The notes below the pieces were generated by a model that was given only the letters and a program-made list of their open reading frames with translations, did no database searches and was not told the origin of the DNA. A DNA stretch of 64,000 nt from Paraprevotella clara YIT 11840 (GTDB lineage: Bacteria; Bacteroidota; Bacteroidia; Bacteroidales; Bacteroidaceae), in the NCBI RefSeq assembly GCF_000233955.1, contig NZ_JH376597.1, forward strand, positions 248,001-312,000, in the 5' to 3' direction. Shown here one piece after another: positions 35,874-45,553 of this stretch; positions within the stretch are counted from its first letter, which is position 1; each line of letters opens with the position of its first letter. The translations under genes and the position numbers were made by a program.

Positions 35874-36965
35874 TTATTCTTCCGGAGCGTTCAGTTTGAG
35901 TTTGTCGCTGTCGTCACGACGCTCGTGATACTGCTTGCGCAAAGGATGGGCATACGCCTCTTCGTAACGGACACGGTTACGATACACATCCAATGCCGCA
36001 TAGACCGCCTGGCGGAAAGATGCCTCGTCTGCCTTTCCCTGTCCGGCGATATCGTAAGCCGTACCGTGGTCGGGAGAGGTACGGACAATGGGTAGCCCGG
36101 CCGTATAATTCACCCCGTCCGTCATAGACAGCGCCTTGAACGGTGCTAATCCCTGGTCGTGGTACATGGCCAGCACACCGTCGAAATGCTCGTACGTACG
36201 GTTTCCGAAAAAGCCGTCGGCCGCATAAGGGCCGAAACAGAAGACGCCTTCTTTCTCCATATCCTGGAGAGCCGGCCGGATAATATCCCTTTCCTCCGTA
36301 CCCAACAGACCGTCGTCACCGGCATGGGGGTTCAACGCCAATACGGCAATACGCGGATTCGACACATTGAAATCCTTGCGCAGCGCCTCATGGAAAATAC
36401 GGATTTTTTGCATTACGGCTTCCTTGGTTATCGCCTGCGCCACGTCGCGGATCGGCAAATGTGTGGTCACCAAAGCCACGCGAAGCACATCATTCATCAA
36501 AATCATCAGTGCCTCCCGGCCTTCCCCGGCGCGCTCCTGTATATATTCCGTATGTCCGGGGAAATGGAAACCGTCGCCCTGAATCGTCGCCTTGTTGATA
36601 GGCGCCGTCACTAATACGTCGAACAGCCCCTCGCGATAATCCGCCATAGCCCTTTCCAAAGCCGCCAAAGCCGCCTTACCGCTCTCGGCCGAAGGCTGTC
36701 CGAAATCGATCTTCACCTCGTCCGTCAAACAGTCCACCAGATTCAAGCGCCCCTCCACGGCCTCATCCGCTTTCTGTATCGTGACGAAATTTGTCGTCAG
36801 TTCCATCGCCTTACGGTGATAAGTGGCCACTTTGGGCGAACCATATATAATAGGTGTACATAACTCCAACATCATCGGTTCGCTGAAAAGCTTCAGGATA
36901 ATCTCGTATCCCACACCGTTTATGTCACCGTGGGTTATCCCCACCAAGATCTTACCATTCCTCAT
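35874..36965 (-). CDS. pdxA: 4-hydroxythreonine-4-phosphate dehydrogenase
   Basis: A 363-residue PdxA. It oxidises 4-phosphohydroxy-L-threonine to the aminoketone that PdxJ condenses with deoxyxylulose phosphate in pyridoxal-phosphate synthesis. Recognisable motifs: GITHGDINGVGYEIILK at the N terminus, VTAPINKATIQ..FHFPGHTEYI (the metal/substrate histidine), LNPHAGDDGLLGTEE, AMYHDQGLAPFKAL and VRTSPDHGTAYDIAGQGKAD. These carry the metal-binding His and Asp residues, all intact. It sits 17 bases after the DUF4837 gene. pdxJ is not seen here. Confidence 0.95.
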   Translation of the reverse strand: MRNGKILVGITHGDINGVGYEIILKLFSEPMMLELCTPIIYGSPKVATYHRKAMELTTNFVTIQKADEAVEGRLNLVDCLTDEVKIDFGQPSAESGKAALAALERAMADYREGLFDVLVTAPINKATIQGDGFHFPGHTEYIQERAGEGREALMILMNDVLRVALVTTHLPIRDVAQAITKEAVMQKIRIFHEALRKDFNVSNPRIAVLALNPHAGDDGLLGTEERDIIRPALQDMEKEGVFCFGPYAADGFFGNRTYEHFDGVLAMYHDQGLAPFKALSMTDGVNYTAGLPIVRTSPDHGTAYDIAGQGKADEASFRQAVYAALDVYRNRVRYEEAYAHPLRKQYHERRDDSDKLKLNAPEE

Positions 36966-36982
36966 ATCTTTCGTTTCTGATT

Positions 36983-38044
36983 TTATTCTTGTTCTTTTCC
37001 TGCCACCACGCTGACTTCGGGTATGCTGGCTTTCAATTCACGGGCTTGCTCACCCGGCAAGCAAAGGGTGTACAACGCAGCCTCCAACCGACGGATCAAT
37101 CCCCGCTTCATTTTCTCCGGTGCATAGACAAAGCCTTCCGCCACCACCACACGGTTGTTCAACGTGTCCACCCGGGAATGACTGACGAACGGACCGCCCA
37201 TGGCATCGTGCTCCATCTTCCACAGTCCGCGGGTCTCCATGGCATACTCCCCTTTCACCGCAATGGGTTTTACCGACGTGCAGAGGGTATCGGTGGCCAT
37301 ATACATGCGTGGTTCCGTACCGGGTATGTTCGCTTTCATCACCGAATCGCGCTTGGCCAGCACATATTGTTTATTAAACGTCCGGGGACCTTCGTAGGGA
37401 TAGGAATACATGCAGATGTTCACCAACCCCGAGGCCGTGTTGGAAGATGCCCAGAAGAAATCCTTCCCTTTCTTGTAACTTTTGATTTCCACCGGTGCCC
37501 AAAATTGGCAACTGAAGATGGAATCGGCCAAGTATGACACGACCTCCGAATGTTTTTTCTCCAATTCATTGATTTGCCTATTCATTTCCATTTTCACCAA
37601 AAAGTCGATGATGGATTGGGCATTCTTTTGCACAAAAGCGGCAAAGTCCTTTTCATTCGGACTTTGAATAGTCAGCACGACTTGCGGACGGGCATACACA
37701 TCGCGCGTAAACTTCATTTTGGTCTGTGTATATTGGTTGGGAGCTATATCCACCTTTATAATGTTCCGAAAAATGTTCAACACCTGATTGAAACGTTGCG
37801 GGTCGGTTTGCGAAATCCGGAACGAACGCTCGGGCTGCGGAAGGCCGGGAATATCCGTATCCAATACATCAAACAGCGCACGTCCCGCAGGACACTGCCA
37901 CAGAGAATCGCCCACAACGACCAACACCTCATACGGGCGTCCGCTTGAGGAGGGCTTAGCCAAATGGTCACAGGCCGCCAAAAATGTTACTACAGCCCAT
38001 ATTCCACACCATAACATCCACCTGTATTCCAATTTCCTTTTCAT
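36983..38044 (-). CDS. DUF4837 lipoprotein
   Basis: A 353-residue lipoprotein (signal to FLAAC, Cys near 25) of the DUF4837 family that recurs beside rlmN and pdxA in Bacteroidales. Visible features: GRPYEVLVVVGDSLWQCPAGRALFDVLDTDIPGLPQPE near the N terminus and a long mixed alpha/beta body. The ATG at 38044 is chosen over one ten codons upstream because it starts the signal peptide. Function unknown; the conserved neighbourhood suggests an envelope role. Confidence 0.85.
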   Translation of the reverse strand: MKRKLEYRWMLWCGIWAVVTFLAACDHLAKPSSSGRPYEVLVVVGDSLWQCPAGRALFDVLDTDIPGLPQPERSFRISQTDPQRFNQVLNIFRNIIKVDIAPNQYTQTKMKFTRDVYARPQVVLTIQSPNEKDFAAFVQKNAQSIIDFLVKMEMNRQINELEKKHSEVVSYLADSIFSCQFWAPVEIKSYKKGKDFFWASSNTASGLVNICMYSYPYEGPRTFNKQYVLAKRDSVMKANIPGTEPRMYMATDTLCTSVKPIAVKGEYAMETRGLWKMEHDAMGGPFVSHSRVDTLNNRVVVAEGFVYAPEKMKRGLIRRLEAALYTLCLPGEQARELKASIPEVSVVAGKEQE

Positions 38045-38060
38045 AGTCCTATTCTGTTTA

Positions 38061-39095
38061 TTAAAGTTCCACACCTTGTTGCTTCGCCGTGCTCAACAAC
38101 CCGCAAGCGGCAAAAATATCCTGTCCGCGCGATGCCCGGATGGTAGAAAAAAGTCCGTGTCCGGTCAGATAATCCCGAAAGCGTAACATGCCTTCCTCCG
38201 ACGTCCCCTTCAAGTCCACACCGGGAACAGGATGGAAGCGAATCAGATTCATCCGGCATTCCAATCCGTCGAGCAAGCGCAAGAGTTCCTTGGCATGCGC
38301 CGGGGTATCGTTCACCCCTTCGAACATCGTATATTCGAAAGAAAGACGACGCTGATGCGTAAAGTCGTACTCCCGGAGCAACGCCACTATTTCCCGCAGG
38401 CCGTAGCTGTTCTCGGCCGGCATCAACAGGGCACGCTGGTCGGCAAAAGGATTATGCAGACTGACAGCCAGATGACATTCACTCTCGTCCAAGAAACGTT
38501 TCAGCCCCTTGCGCAATCCGACGGTAGACACCGTGATGCGCTTAGGACTCCAGGCATAGCCATAATCGGCCGTCAGAATCTCCGTGGCGCGCAACACGTT
38601 ATCCAAATTGTCCAACGGTTCTCCCTGTCCCATAAATACCACATTGGTCAGGGTGTCGCGTTCCGGCAACGAATACAGTTGGTTCAGGATATCGGCTGCC
38701 GTCAATTGTCCGGAAAAGCCCTGTTTTCCGGTCATGCAAAAACGGCAGTTCATCCTGCACCCCACCTGGGAAGACACGCAAAGCGTAGCCCGGTCGCCAT
38801 CGGGGATATACACAGTCTCCACATATCCGCCCGCCGCCGTACGGTACAGATACTTCACGGTCCCGTCTGCCGAGCGTTGACCGTCCACCGGCGCCGCACA
38901 GCCCACGGTATAACGTTCGTTCAACAAACGACGGTTCTTCGCCGAAATATTGGTCATTTCGTCAATGGAAGCCACCTTCTTCCCATACAGCCATTCCGCC
39001 ATCTGACGGGCGGCAAAGGACGGCATACCGATTTCTCCCGCCACGGCCTTCAACTCCGCCAGCGTCATGCCCAATAATGCTATCTTATCCTCCAC
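38061..39095 (-). CDS. rlmN: 23S rRNA (adenine-2503-C2)-methyltransferase RlmN
   Basis: A 344-residue radical-SAM methyltransferase that methylates C2 of A2503 in 23S rRNA, and A37 in some tRNAs. The cluster motif CRMNCRFC lies near residue 113, preceded by TLCVSSQVG, and VFMGQGEPLDN follows. The catalytic Cys regions are seen in KYLYRTAAGGYVETVYIP and the late QDIFAACGLL (Cys near 334). The annotated start is a GTG at 39095; the ATG at 39068 is an alternative, but the extra residues MEDKIALLG resemble the family N terminus. TAACTTTG on the minus strand (39131-39124) is its promoter box; it heads the run down to secG. Confidence 0.93.
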   Translation of the reverse strand: MEDKIALLGMTLAELKAVAGEIGMPSFAARQMAEWLYGKKVASIDEMTNISAKNRRLLNERYTVGCAAPVDGQRSADGTVKYLYRTAAGGYVETVYIPDGDRATLCVSSQVGCRMNCRFCMTGKQGFSGQLTAADILNQLYSLPERDTLTNVVFMGQGEPLDNLDNVLRATEILTADYGYAWSPKRITVSTVGLRKGLKRFLDESECHLAVSLHNPFADQRALLMPAENSYGLREIVALLREYDFTHQRRLSFEYTMFEGVNDTPAHAKELLRLLDGLECRMNLIRFHPVPGVDLKGTSEEGMLRFRDYLTGHGLFSTIRASRGQDIFAACGLLSTAKQQGVEL

Positions 39096-39123
39096 GGTTA
39101 TCTCTTCTCCTTTATTTTACAGG

Positions 39124-39182
39124 CAAAGTTACGGAAAAAAGAGAAAACTTTCCACTATATTGGACTTCTATTAGTATATTTG
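39124..39182. promoter_or_regulatory. Divergent promoter boxes, rlmN / fusion gene
   Basis: Minus strand: TAACTTTG at 39131-39124, about 30 bases from the rlmN start. Plus strand: TATATTTG at 39175-39182, start near 39190, for the GT2/SpoIID fusion gene. The -33 elements are weak. Confidence 0.6.
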
Positions 39183-39207
39183 CACGCTATAATACATAAA
39201 TTACCAC

Positions 39208-42200
39208 ATGAAATCGTCATCACATTCTCCACGAATAGACTGTTTCCTCCCTTGCGGAACGGAAAATCAAACCGCCGGACTGGTACAGGAACTCCGCGAC
39301 AGCCGATGGACAGGCCGTATCTACGGGTTATGCCCCGCAGGCGTCGGGGCCATCCTGCCGGAGACCTGCCTGCCGTTACCTACCGACGGGATTTTCAGCA
39401 CACAGACTATCCTGGACATGGCTCGCCTCTGCGAGGCCGAATACTGCTTGTTCTACCACAAATCCTTGCCGCTGGAACTGGGATTCCATGCCCTCGACCG
39501 ACTGTTGCGTGTGGCCGACGACACCCATGCCGACTTGCTTTATGCCGACCACTACGCCATACAGGACGGGACACGGCAACCCCATCCGCTCATAGACTAC
39601 CAAAAGGGCAGCCTGCGCGACGATTTCGACTTCGGCCCGTTGGTCCTGATACGTACCGAAGCCCTGAAAGCATACGCCGGACAAGAGAATCTGCCCGACT
39701 ATCATTTCGCAGGATGGTATGACTTACGTCTGTATCTGAGCCGTCACGGCGAGTTGTTCCATTTAAACGAACTCCTTTATACGAAAACGGAAACCGACGC
39801 CCGGAAAAGCGGAGAGAAAAACTTCGACTACGTAGACCCGAAAAACCGCACCGTGCAAATCGAAATGGAAAAAGCCTGCACGGAGCACCTGAAACAAATC
39901 GGGGCTTATCTGGCTCCCGACGAATTCGACGAAGTAGATTTCCATACCGAAGATTTTCCTTGTGAGGCCACAGTCGTCATTCCGGTACGCAACCGGGTCC
40001 GTACTATCGAAGATGCCATCCGCAGCGTGCTGTCCCAAGAAACAGATTTCGATTTCAACCTTATCGTGGCAGACAATCATTCCACTGACGGAACGACGGA
40101 AGCCATCGCACGTTATGCCGCCCGTGACCCTCGCGTCGTCCACCTTATCCCCGAACGCAGCGACTTAGGCATCGGAGGCTGTTGGAACTTGGCCGTACAT
40201 CACCCGCGCTGCGGGCGCTTCGTCGTCCAGTTGGATTCGGACGACCTGTACAGCTCTCCACAGACTTTGCAACGCATCATACAAACTTTTTATCATGAAA
40301 AGGCGGCCATGGTCATCGGGTCCTACCGCATGACGGACTTCTCCCTGCAAACTCTGCCGCCGGGCCTGATAGACCACAAGGAATGGACACCCGAAAACGG
40401 ACGCAACAATGCCTTGCGCATCAACGGACTGGGTGCCCCGCGCGCTTTCTTCACTCCGATTCTGAGGAAGCTGCAAATCCCGAACACCAGTTACGGGGAA
40501 GATTATGCGCTCGGCTTATGCTTTTCACGCTACTATCGCATCGGGCGCATTTATGAAGAACTTTACTTGTGCCGGCGTTGGGAAGGCAATTCCGACGCGG
40601 CACTGAGCATAGAAAAAGTCAATGCCCACAATCTTTATAAGGATCGGTTGCGTACTATCGAGATAGAAGCCCGCCGCCGGTTGAACCGACTGTGGGCACA
40701 CCCGCTGAATCCCGAAGAAATGCAGGCTTTCTTCCGCAAGCAATTAGAGGACTGGGACGAAGCCCGGCAACGTTACGAAGACCTGCAAAAAGCGGAGACC
40801 AAGGAACTGGTCATCGGCGACCATACGCTGACCGCCCAGTTCAATCCGGCACGCATGACCTCGACCGGAGCCAGCATCTCTGCCGAAGCCTTGGCCACAC
40901 GCCCGTGTTTTCTTTGCGACCTGAACCGGCCGGAGGCACAACATGCCCTACCCATAGAAGGACATTATCAACTGTTGGTGAACCCTTATCCCATCTTACC
41001 GGAACACTTTACCATTCCGGCACGGAGACATACTCCGCAAAGCATCCTGCCTCACTTCAAGACCTTGCGCAACATGGCCTGGAACATACCGGAAGCCGTC
41101 TTTTTCTACAACGGCCCCGTATGCGGCGCTTCAGCCCCCGACCATATGCACTTCCAGGCCGGGAAACGGGGTGTGCTGCCCATCGAACGGGACTGGAAAA
41201 GTTACGAAATGGGGATGGAAAAACTCTATCCTCTGCAACCGGCCGAAGAAGAGAGCATCGAGGAAATCATGATGCAGAACGCCAACTGCGGACTTTACAT
41301 CCTCAAAAGTTATATCTGTCCGGTATTTGTCATCCGCACCCGTCCGTCGGAACATCCCTGCCTGCTTTTTGAAAAACTCTACTATGCCCTTCCGCTCTGC
41401 GACGGGGAAAGCGAACCGCGTATGAATATCCTTTGCTGGCGGCAATCCTGGAACGCCGGACGCGAAGACGAAATCGTCATCTTGATTTTCCCACGCAAGA
41501 AACACAGACCGGCTTGCTACGGACAGACCGGCGAGCATCAACTGCTCGTCAGCCCCGGAGCCTTGGATATGGGCGGGCTGCTCATCACACCGCGAGAAAA
41601 AGATTTCCGAACCCTCACGGCCGGACTGGCTACGGACATTCTGCGTGAAGTGACGCTGAGCGAGGAAGAGCTGCAGCCGGTCATCGGGCAGTTCACCCGT
41701 CATCTGAAGAAAGACGGCACGGAAAACACGGAGCCACGCACGGCTCCTGAACGGCTTCATGAAGGCACGGAACCCGAGGTCAGCGTAGGCATCATGAGCC
41801 GGCAACGCATTCGTTTCTCTCTCAACGCCACCTACTCGGCCAAAGGCAGCCTCGTAAGGGGTGAGCAAACGGTGGAATGCAGCGAAGGAGGCATCTTGTG
41901 GAACGGGAACCTGTACCGGGAACTGACTTTTACCCCACAGGAAAACAAAGCTTCTTTCTCGCTTTACGATGTGACGATCGGCATTAAATTCCATTGGGAA
42001 CGGCAAGAGACGCAAATCTTCAGCGGCACACTGAAATTAGTGGTGGAAGAAGAAAAAATCGTGGCCATCAACGTGTTGCCGGTAGAAGATTACCTCATCA
42101 GTGTCATTTCCAGCGAAATGAGTGCCTCCGCCTCTCCTGAGTTCCTGAAAGCATCGGCCGTCATCAGCCGCAGTTGGCTCTATGCCCAGATAGAAAAGCG

Positions 42201-43095
42201 CAAACAACTGAGTAACCACGACCGTGGATTCTTCTCATTCAGCAAAAGCGACGGAGAGCTGATCCGTTGGTACGACCGCGAAGACCATACGATATTCGAC
42301 GTATGCGCCGACGACCATTGCCAACGCTATCAGGGCATCACACGAGCCAGCAACGAGGCCGTGGTGGAAGCCGTCAAAGCCACGCGCGGCCAAATCCTCA
42401 CGTCGGGGGATGACATCTGCGACGCACGTTTCTCGAAATGCTGCGGCGGAGCGACCGAAGAATTCGAATATTGCTGGGAAGACAAGCATCTGTCTTACCT
42501 GACCAGCATCAGAGACATTGCGCCCGAGAACCTGTCGGGCATCCGTCCGGCACTGCCGGACCTTACCCGGGAAGAAGAGGCGGAAAAGTGGATACGGAGC
42601 AACCCGCCTTCGTTCTGCCACACGGAAGACGAAGAAATACTCCGCCAAGTGCTGAACGACTACGACCGGGAGACGACGGACTTCTACCGTTGGCGCGTGG
42701 AATATACGCAAGACGAATTGTCCGGACTCATCGCGGAAAATCTGAAAACGGACTTCGGCAGCATCCTCGACCTTATCCCGGTAGAGCGCGGACGGGGAGG
42801 ACATATCAGCCGGCTGAAAATCGTCGGCACACAAGAGACGCTCGTCATCGGAAAGGAGTTGGAAATACGCCGTGTATTGAGCCGCACCCACCTGTTCAGT
42901 TCGGCATTCGTGGTCGACAAGGAGGATTTGCACGACGGCATTCCCGGCCGGTTCGTCCTCCACGGTGCCGGATGGGGACACGGCGTGGGCATGTGCCAGA
43001 TCGGGGCGGCGGTCATGGGAGCCAAAGGTTACCGTTACGACGAAATCCTGAAACATTATTATGACGGAATCACCATCCGGAAAGTCTACCCCTAA
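39208..43095 (+). CDS. Four-part fusion: GT2-like, GT2, DUF4922 (HIT-like), SpoIID
   Basis: A 1295-residue protein with no signal peptide. Residues about 8-235 resemble a degenerate GT2 domain. About 248-480 is a full GT2 domain ([39 protein letters not shown] as the DxD region). About 540-850 is a DUF4922/GalT-like domain with a histidine motif (DHMHFQAG near 643) and [11 protein letters not shown]. About 858-1295 is a SpoIID/LytB domain ([16 protein letters not shown] near 956, then [15 protein letters not shown] near 1253). SpoIID enzymes are lytic transglycosylases for peptide-free glycan strands; DUF4922 relatives are nucleotidyl transferases or phosphorylases. The AmpG-like and kinase genes following with almost no gap point to peptidoglycan recycling. 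Without a signal, how SpoIID could meet murein is unclear. Confidence 0.8.
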   Translation: MKSSSHSPRIDCFLPCGTENQTAGLVQELRDSRWTGRIYGLCPAGVGAILPETCLPLPTDGIFSTQTILDMARLCEAEYCLFYHKSLPLELGFHALDRLLRVADDTHADLLYADHYAIQDGTRQPHPLIDYQKGSLRDDFDFGPLVLIRTEALKAYAGQENLPDYHFAGWYDLRLYLSRHGELFHLNELLYTKTETDARKSGEKNFDYVDPKNRTVQIEMEKACTEHLKQIGAYLAPDEFDEVDFHTEDFPCEATVVIPVRNRVRTIEDAIRSVLSQETDFDFNLIVADNHSTDGTTEAIARYAARDPRVVHLIPERSDLGIGGCWNLAVHHPRCGRFVVQLDSDDLYSSPQTLQRIIQTFYHEKAAMVIGSYRMTDFSLQTLPPGLIDHKEWTPENGRNNALRINGLGAPRAFFTPILRKLQIPNTSYGEDYALGLCFSRYYRIGRIYEELYLCRRWEGNSDAALSIEKVNAHNLYKDRLRTIEIEARRRLNRLWAHPLNPEEMQAFFRKQLEDWDEARQRYEDLQKAETKELVIGDHTLTAQFNPARMTSTGASISAEALATRPCFLCDLNRPEAQHALPIEGHYQLLVNPYPILPEHFTIPARRHTPQSILPHFKTLRNMAWNIPEAVFFYNGPVCGASAPDHMHFQAGKRGVLPIERDWKSYEMGMEKLYPLQPAEEESIEEIMMQNANCGLYILKSYICPVFVIRTRPSEHPCLLFEKLYYALPLCDGESEPRMNILCWRQSWNAGREDEIVILIFPRKKHRPACYGQTGEHQLLVSPGALDMGGLLITPREKDFRTLTAGLATDILREVTLSEEELQPVIGQFTRHLKKDGTENTEPRTAPERLHEGTEPEVSVGIMSRQRIRFSLNATYSAKGSLVRGEQTVECSEGGILWNGNLYRELTFTPQENKASFSLYDVTIGIKFHWERQETQIFSGTLKLVVEEEKIVAINVLPVEDYLISVISSEMSASASPEFLKASAVISRSWLYAQIEKRKQLSNHDRGFFSFSKSDGELIRWYDREDHTIFDVCADDHCQRYQGITRASNEAVVEAVKATRGQILTSGDDICDARFSKCCGGATEEFEYCWEDKHLSYLTSIRDIAPENLSGIRPALPDLTREEEAEKWIRSNPPSFCHTEDEEILRQVLNDYDRETTDFYRWRVEYTQDELSGLIAENLKTDFGSILDLIPVERGRGGHISRLKIVGTQETLVIGKELEIRRVLSRTHLFSSAFVVDKEDLHDGIPGRFVLHGAGWGHGVGMCQIGAAVMGAKGYRYDEILKHYYDGITIRKVYP

Positions 43096-43102
43096 CAGCT
43101 TT

Positions 43103-44431
43103 ATGAAAAGAAACCCGTACGCCATAGACGACCGGCAAACGCCGGAAGCCCCAAGCCGGAACCCATGGAAATGGATTCCTACACTGTACTTTGCCGAAGC
43201 ATTGCCCTACGTGACGGTCATGAGCATCTCCACCGTCATGTACGAACGCATGGGGCTTTCCAACGCCGAAATCGCTTTCTACACCAGCGCACTCTACCTC
43301 CCGTGGGTCGTCAAACCCCTATGGAGCCCGTTCATCGACCTTGCCAAAAGCAAAAGATGGTGGATACTGGCCATGGAGTTCCTCATCGCCGCTGCCATAG
43401 CCGGAGTGGCCTTCACGCTTCCCTCCGCCCATTTCCTCGTCTTTACCCTGATGTTCCTGTGGCTGATGGCTTTCAGCAGTGCCACCCACGACATCGCGGC
43501 CGACGGTTTTTACATGTTGGCGCTCGACCCGCACGAGCAAAGCCTGTATGTGGGCATCAGAAGTACGTTCTACCGCATCGCTACCATAGCGGGCAGCGGA
43601 CTGCTCATCATGCTGGCGGGCACGTTGGAAACTTTCACCCGTCGCATCGCCTACTCGTGGAGCATCGCTTTCTACGTGCTGGCGGCATTCTTCATTGCCG
43701 TGACCGCCTACCACTTTTTCCACTTGCCGCGCCCCGACTGCGACCGGACACGAAAAGCCGTATCGGCCCGTAGACTGTTGAAAGACATCTGGCTCACCGT
43801 CATATCATTTTTCCGGAAACCGCAGCCCGTCGCTGCCGTCCTTTTCATGCTTTTCTACCGTCTGCCGGAAGCATTGCTCATCCGGATTTCCAACCTGTTC
43901 ATGATTAAACCCGTCAGCGAAGGCGGACTGGGGCTTTCCACGCAGGAAGTAGGGTTCGTACAGGGAACGGTAGGCGTACTCGGCCTGACCCTCGGCGGCA
44001 TCATAGGCGGTATAGCCGCCTCGCGCGACGGGCTGAAAAGGTGGCTGTGGCCGATGGTATGGAGCATCACGCTACCGGATCTTGTATATGTCTATCTGAG
44101 TTACTTCCAGTCTACGAATTTCCTGCTTATCAACGCCATGGTATTCATCGAGCAATTCGGTTACGGTTTCGGCTTCACCGCCTACATGTTATTCCTCCTA
44201 TATTATTCGCAGGGGGAACAACAGACTTCACACTATGCCTTCTGCACGGCTTTCATGGCCCTGTCGATGATGTTGCCGGGCGCTGTGGCCGGAGAATTGC
44301 AGGAAGCCGTGGGTTACTTCCACTTCTTCCTTATCGTAATGGCCTGTTGCCTGGTGACGGTCGGTGTCACCGCACTGCTGAAAATAGACCCGGAATTCGG
44401 AAAAAAAGAACACCATGGAGACAAAGCATGA
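43103..44431 (+). CDS. AmpG-like muropeptide permease (MFS)
   Basis: A 442-residue major-facilitator protein with about twelve transmembrane helices. The first helices (WIPTLYFAEALPYVTVMSISTVMYERMGLSNAEIAFYTSALYLPWVVKPLWSPFID) match the AmpG/acetyl-CoA-transporter branch, which imports anhydro-muropeptides or GlcNAc-anhydroMurNAc. Further signatures are SATHDIAADGFYM and GFTAYMLFLLYYS. The ATG at 43103 begins 7 bases after the upstream stop; a longer frame from 43061 would overlap it. The end overlaps the kinase gene by 17 bases. Substrate is inferred from family and context. Confidence 0.82.
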   Translation: MKRNPYAIDDRQTPEAPSRNPWKWIPTLYFAEALPYVTVMSISTVMYERMGLSNAEIAFYTSALYLPWVVKPLWSPFIDLAKSKRWWILAMEFLIAAAIAGVAFTLPSAHFLVFTLMFLWLMAFSSATHDIAADGFYMLALDPHEQSLYVGIRSTFYRIATIAGSGLLIMLAGTLETFTRRIAYSWSIAFYVLAAFFIAVTAYHFFHLPRPDCDRTRKAVSARRLLKDIWLTVISFFRKPQPVAAVLFMLFYRLPEALLIRISNLFMIKPVSEGGLGLSTQEVGFVQGTVGVLGLTLGGIIGGIAASRDGLKRWLWPMVWSITLPDLVYVYLSYFQSTNFLLINAMVFIEQFGYGFGFTAYMLFLLYYSQGEQQTSHYAFCTAFMALSMMLPGAVAGELQEAVGYFHFFLIVMACCLVTVGVTALLKIDPEFGKKEHHGDKA

Positions 44432-45311
44432 CATACGGAAGGCCTTGCTGGTGGCCGACGGAGGTTCTACAAAAACCGACTGGTGCCTGGCGTTCCCCCA
44501 CCGGGAACCTCAGCTTTTTCGTACGCGCGGTCTCAACCCGGCTCTGTTGGAACTTCCCGCCATCCGGGAAATCCTGCAAACGGAACTGCTGTCCCGGCTG
44601 ACGCCCCATCTTCAAGACCCTGAAGCCGAAATCCATATCTATTATTACGGCGCGGGATGTTTGCCTTCCGTCTGCACCAAGATGGAACAGGCTCTTACCG
44701 GACTCCTCCCCCGCTCTACGGCCGAAGTCCATTCCGATCTGTTGGGAGCTGCACGGGCCTTATGTGGACACGAAGCCGGCATTGCCTGCATTCTGGGCAC
44801 CGGTTCCAACTCCTGCCGTTACGACGGCCAGGATATCGTGCAACATGTGTCCCCGTTGGGATATATCTTAGGAGACGAAGGCAGCGGTACGGCGTTAGGC
44901 AAACGCCTGATAGGCGACTGGCTCAAAGGACTTTTAGACGAAGAACTAAGCGGAAAACTGGCGGAAAGCTACGGATGGGACGAGGCCGACATTATCCGGA
45001 AAGTGTACCGGGAACCGGAGGCCAACCGTTTTCTGGCTTCCTTCACGCCTTTCCTGAAAGCTCACCGTACCCATCCGGCCGTCCACCGTATCCTCACAGA
45101 CTGTTTCAAAGCTTTTTTTGAACGGAACATCATGGCTTACCGCCCCGGACCGCTTGCCGTACACTTCGTGGGCAGCATAGCCGCCATTTTCCGTGAAGAA
45201 TTAGAGGAAACCGCCGGAATATACGGCATACGGATAGGAAATATCCTCAGAGAACCGATAGGCCGGATGGTAGCTTACCATCAGCAAAAACTGAAAAACG
45301 AAACTGATTAA
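44415..45311 (+). CDS. BadF/BadG-type amino-sugar kinase (MurK-like)
   Basis: A 298-residue ASKHA-fold kinase. PHOSPHATE-1 motif LLVADGGSTKTDWCL lies near the N terminus, GTGSNSCRYDGQDI near 131 and GYILGDEGSGTALGKRL near 153-170, as in GlcNAc and MurNAc kinases of the BadF/BadG/BcrA/BcrD family. Bacteroidota use such enzymes (MurK) to phosphorylate MurNAc or GlcNAc salvaged from peptidoglycan. The overlap with the permease gene and the SpoIID fusion upstream support that role; a murQ etherase is not in the window. Confidence 0.83.
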   Translation: METKHDIRKALLVADGGSTKTDWCLAFPHREPQLFRTRGLNPALLELPAIREILQTELLSRLTPHLQDPEAEIHIYYYGAGCLPSVCTKMEQALTGLLPRSTAEVHSDLLGAARALCGHEAGIACILGTGSNSCRYDGQDIVQHVSPLGYILGDEGSGTALGKRLIGDWLKGLLDEELSGKLAESYGWDEADIIRKVYREPEANRFLASFTPFLKAHRTHPAVHRILTDCFKAFFERNIMAYRPGPLAVHFVGSIAAIFREELEETAGIYGIRIGNILREPIGRMVAYHQQKLKNETD

Positions 45312-45372
45312 AAGATTTTTAAGGAAAATGCAGTGTTTTTCGCAAAATATGTTTTATAGCATAGTTTTTCAT

Positions 45373-45404
45373 TTGCACACACCTGAAAATGGCCTTATCT
45401 TTGC
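45373..45404 (+). promoter_or_regulatory. Consensus promoter of candidate sRNA 1
   Basis: TTTG at 45373-45376, 20 bases, then TATCTTTG at 45397-45404 matches the Bacteroidales housekeeping promoter at both elements. Transcription would start near 45411. Confidence 0.75.
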
Positions 45405-45410
45405 ATCGTT

Positions 45411-45500
45411 ATCCTGAAAACAATCTTTTTACCTTAAACAAAACTAATACCTAAAAAACTAAAGAATACGGGTCGCTGTGAAGCGGCCCGTATTTCTTTT
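45411..45500 (+). ncRNA. Candidate small RNA 1
   Basis: A stretch of about 88 bases without an open frame runs from a full-consensus promoter to a strong terminator (45465-45494, AATACGGGTCGCT against AGCGGCCCGTATT, one GU pair, GTGA loop, then a T-rich run). The terminator may also end the kinase operon. The 5' half contains ACCTTAAA (45431-45438) and CTAATAC (45444-45450), which are complementary to TTTAAGGT and GTATTAG of candidate sRNA 2, and the flanking bases extend this similarity. I cannot assign a known RNA family. Confidence 0.6.
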
Positions 45501-45514
45501 ACCCCTTTAAAAAA

Positions 45515-45548
45515 GGTCCCGTCACCAGCCGAGGCCGATAACGGGACC
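45515..45548 (-). terminator. Terminator of the 45.5-46.5 kb lipoprotein gene
   Basis: GGTCCCGT (45515-45522) pairs with ACGGGACC (45541-45548); on the minus strand the stem is followed by TTTTTT. It starts six bases after the stop codon of the lipoprotein gene. Confidence 0.85.
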
Positions 45549-45553
45549 ACCGT

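Larger units (their letters stand above)
45312..45553. other. Intergenic region with short RNA unit and two terminators
   Basis: After the kinase gene this stretch holds a full-consensus promoter, a candidate RNA of about 88 bases with its own terminator, and the terminator of the convergent lipoprotein gene. No open frame is credible. Confidence 0.7.
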
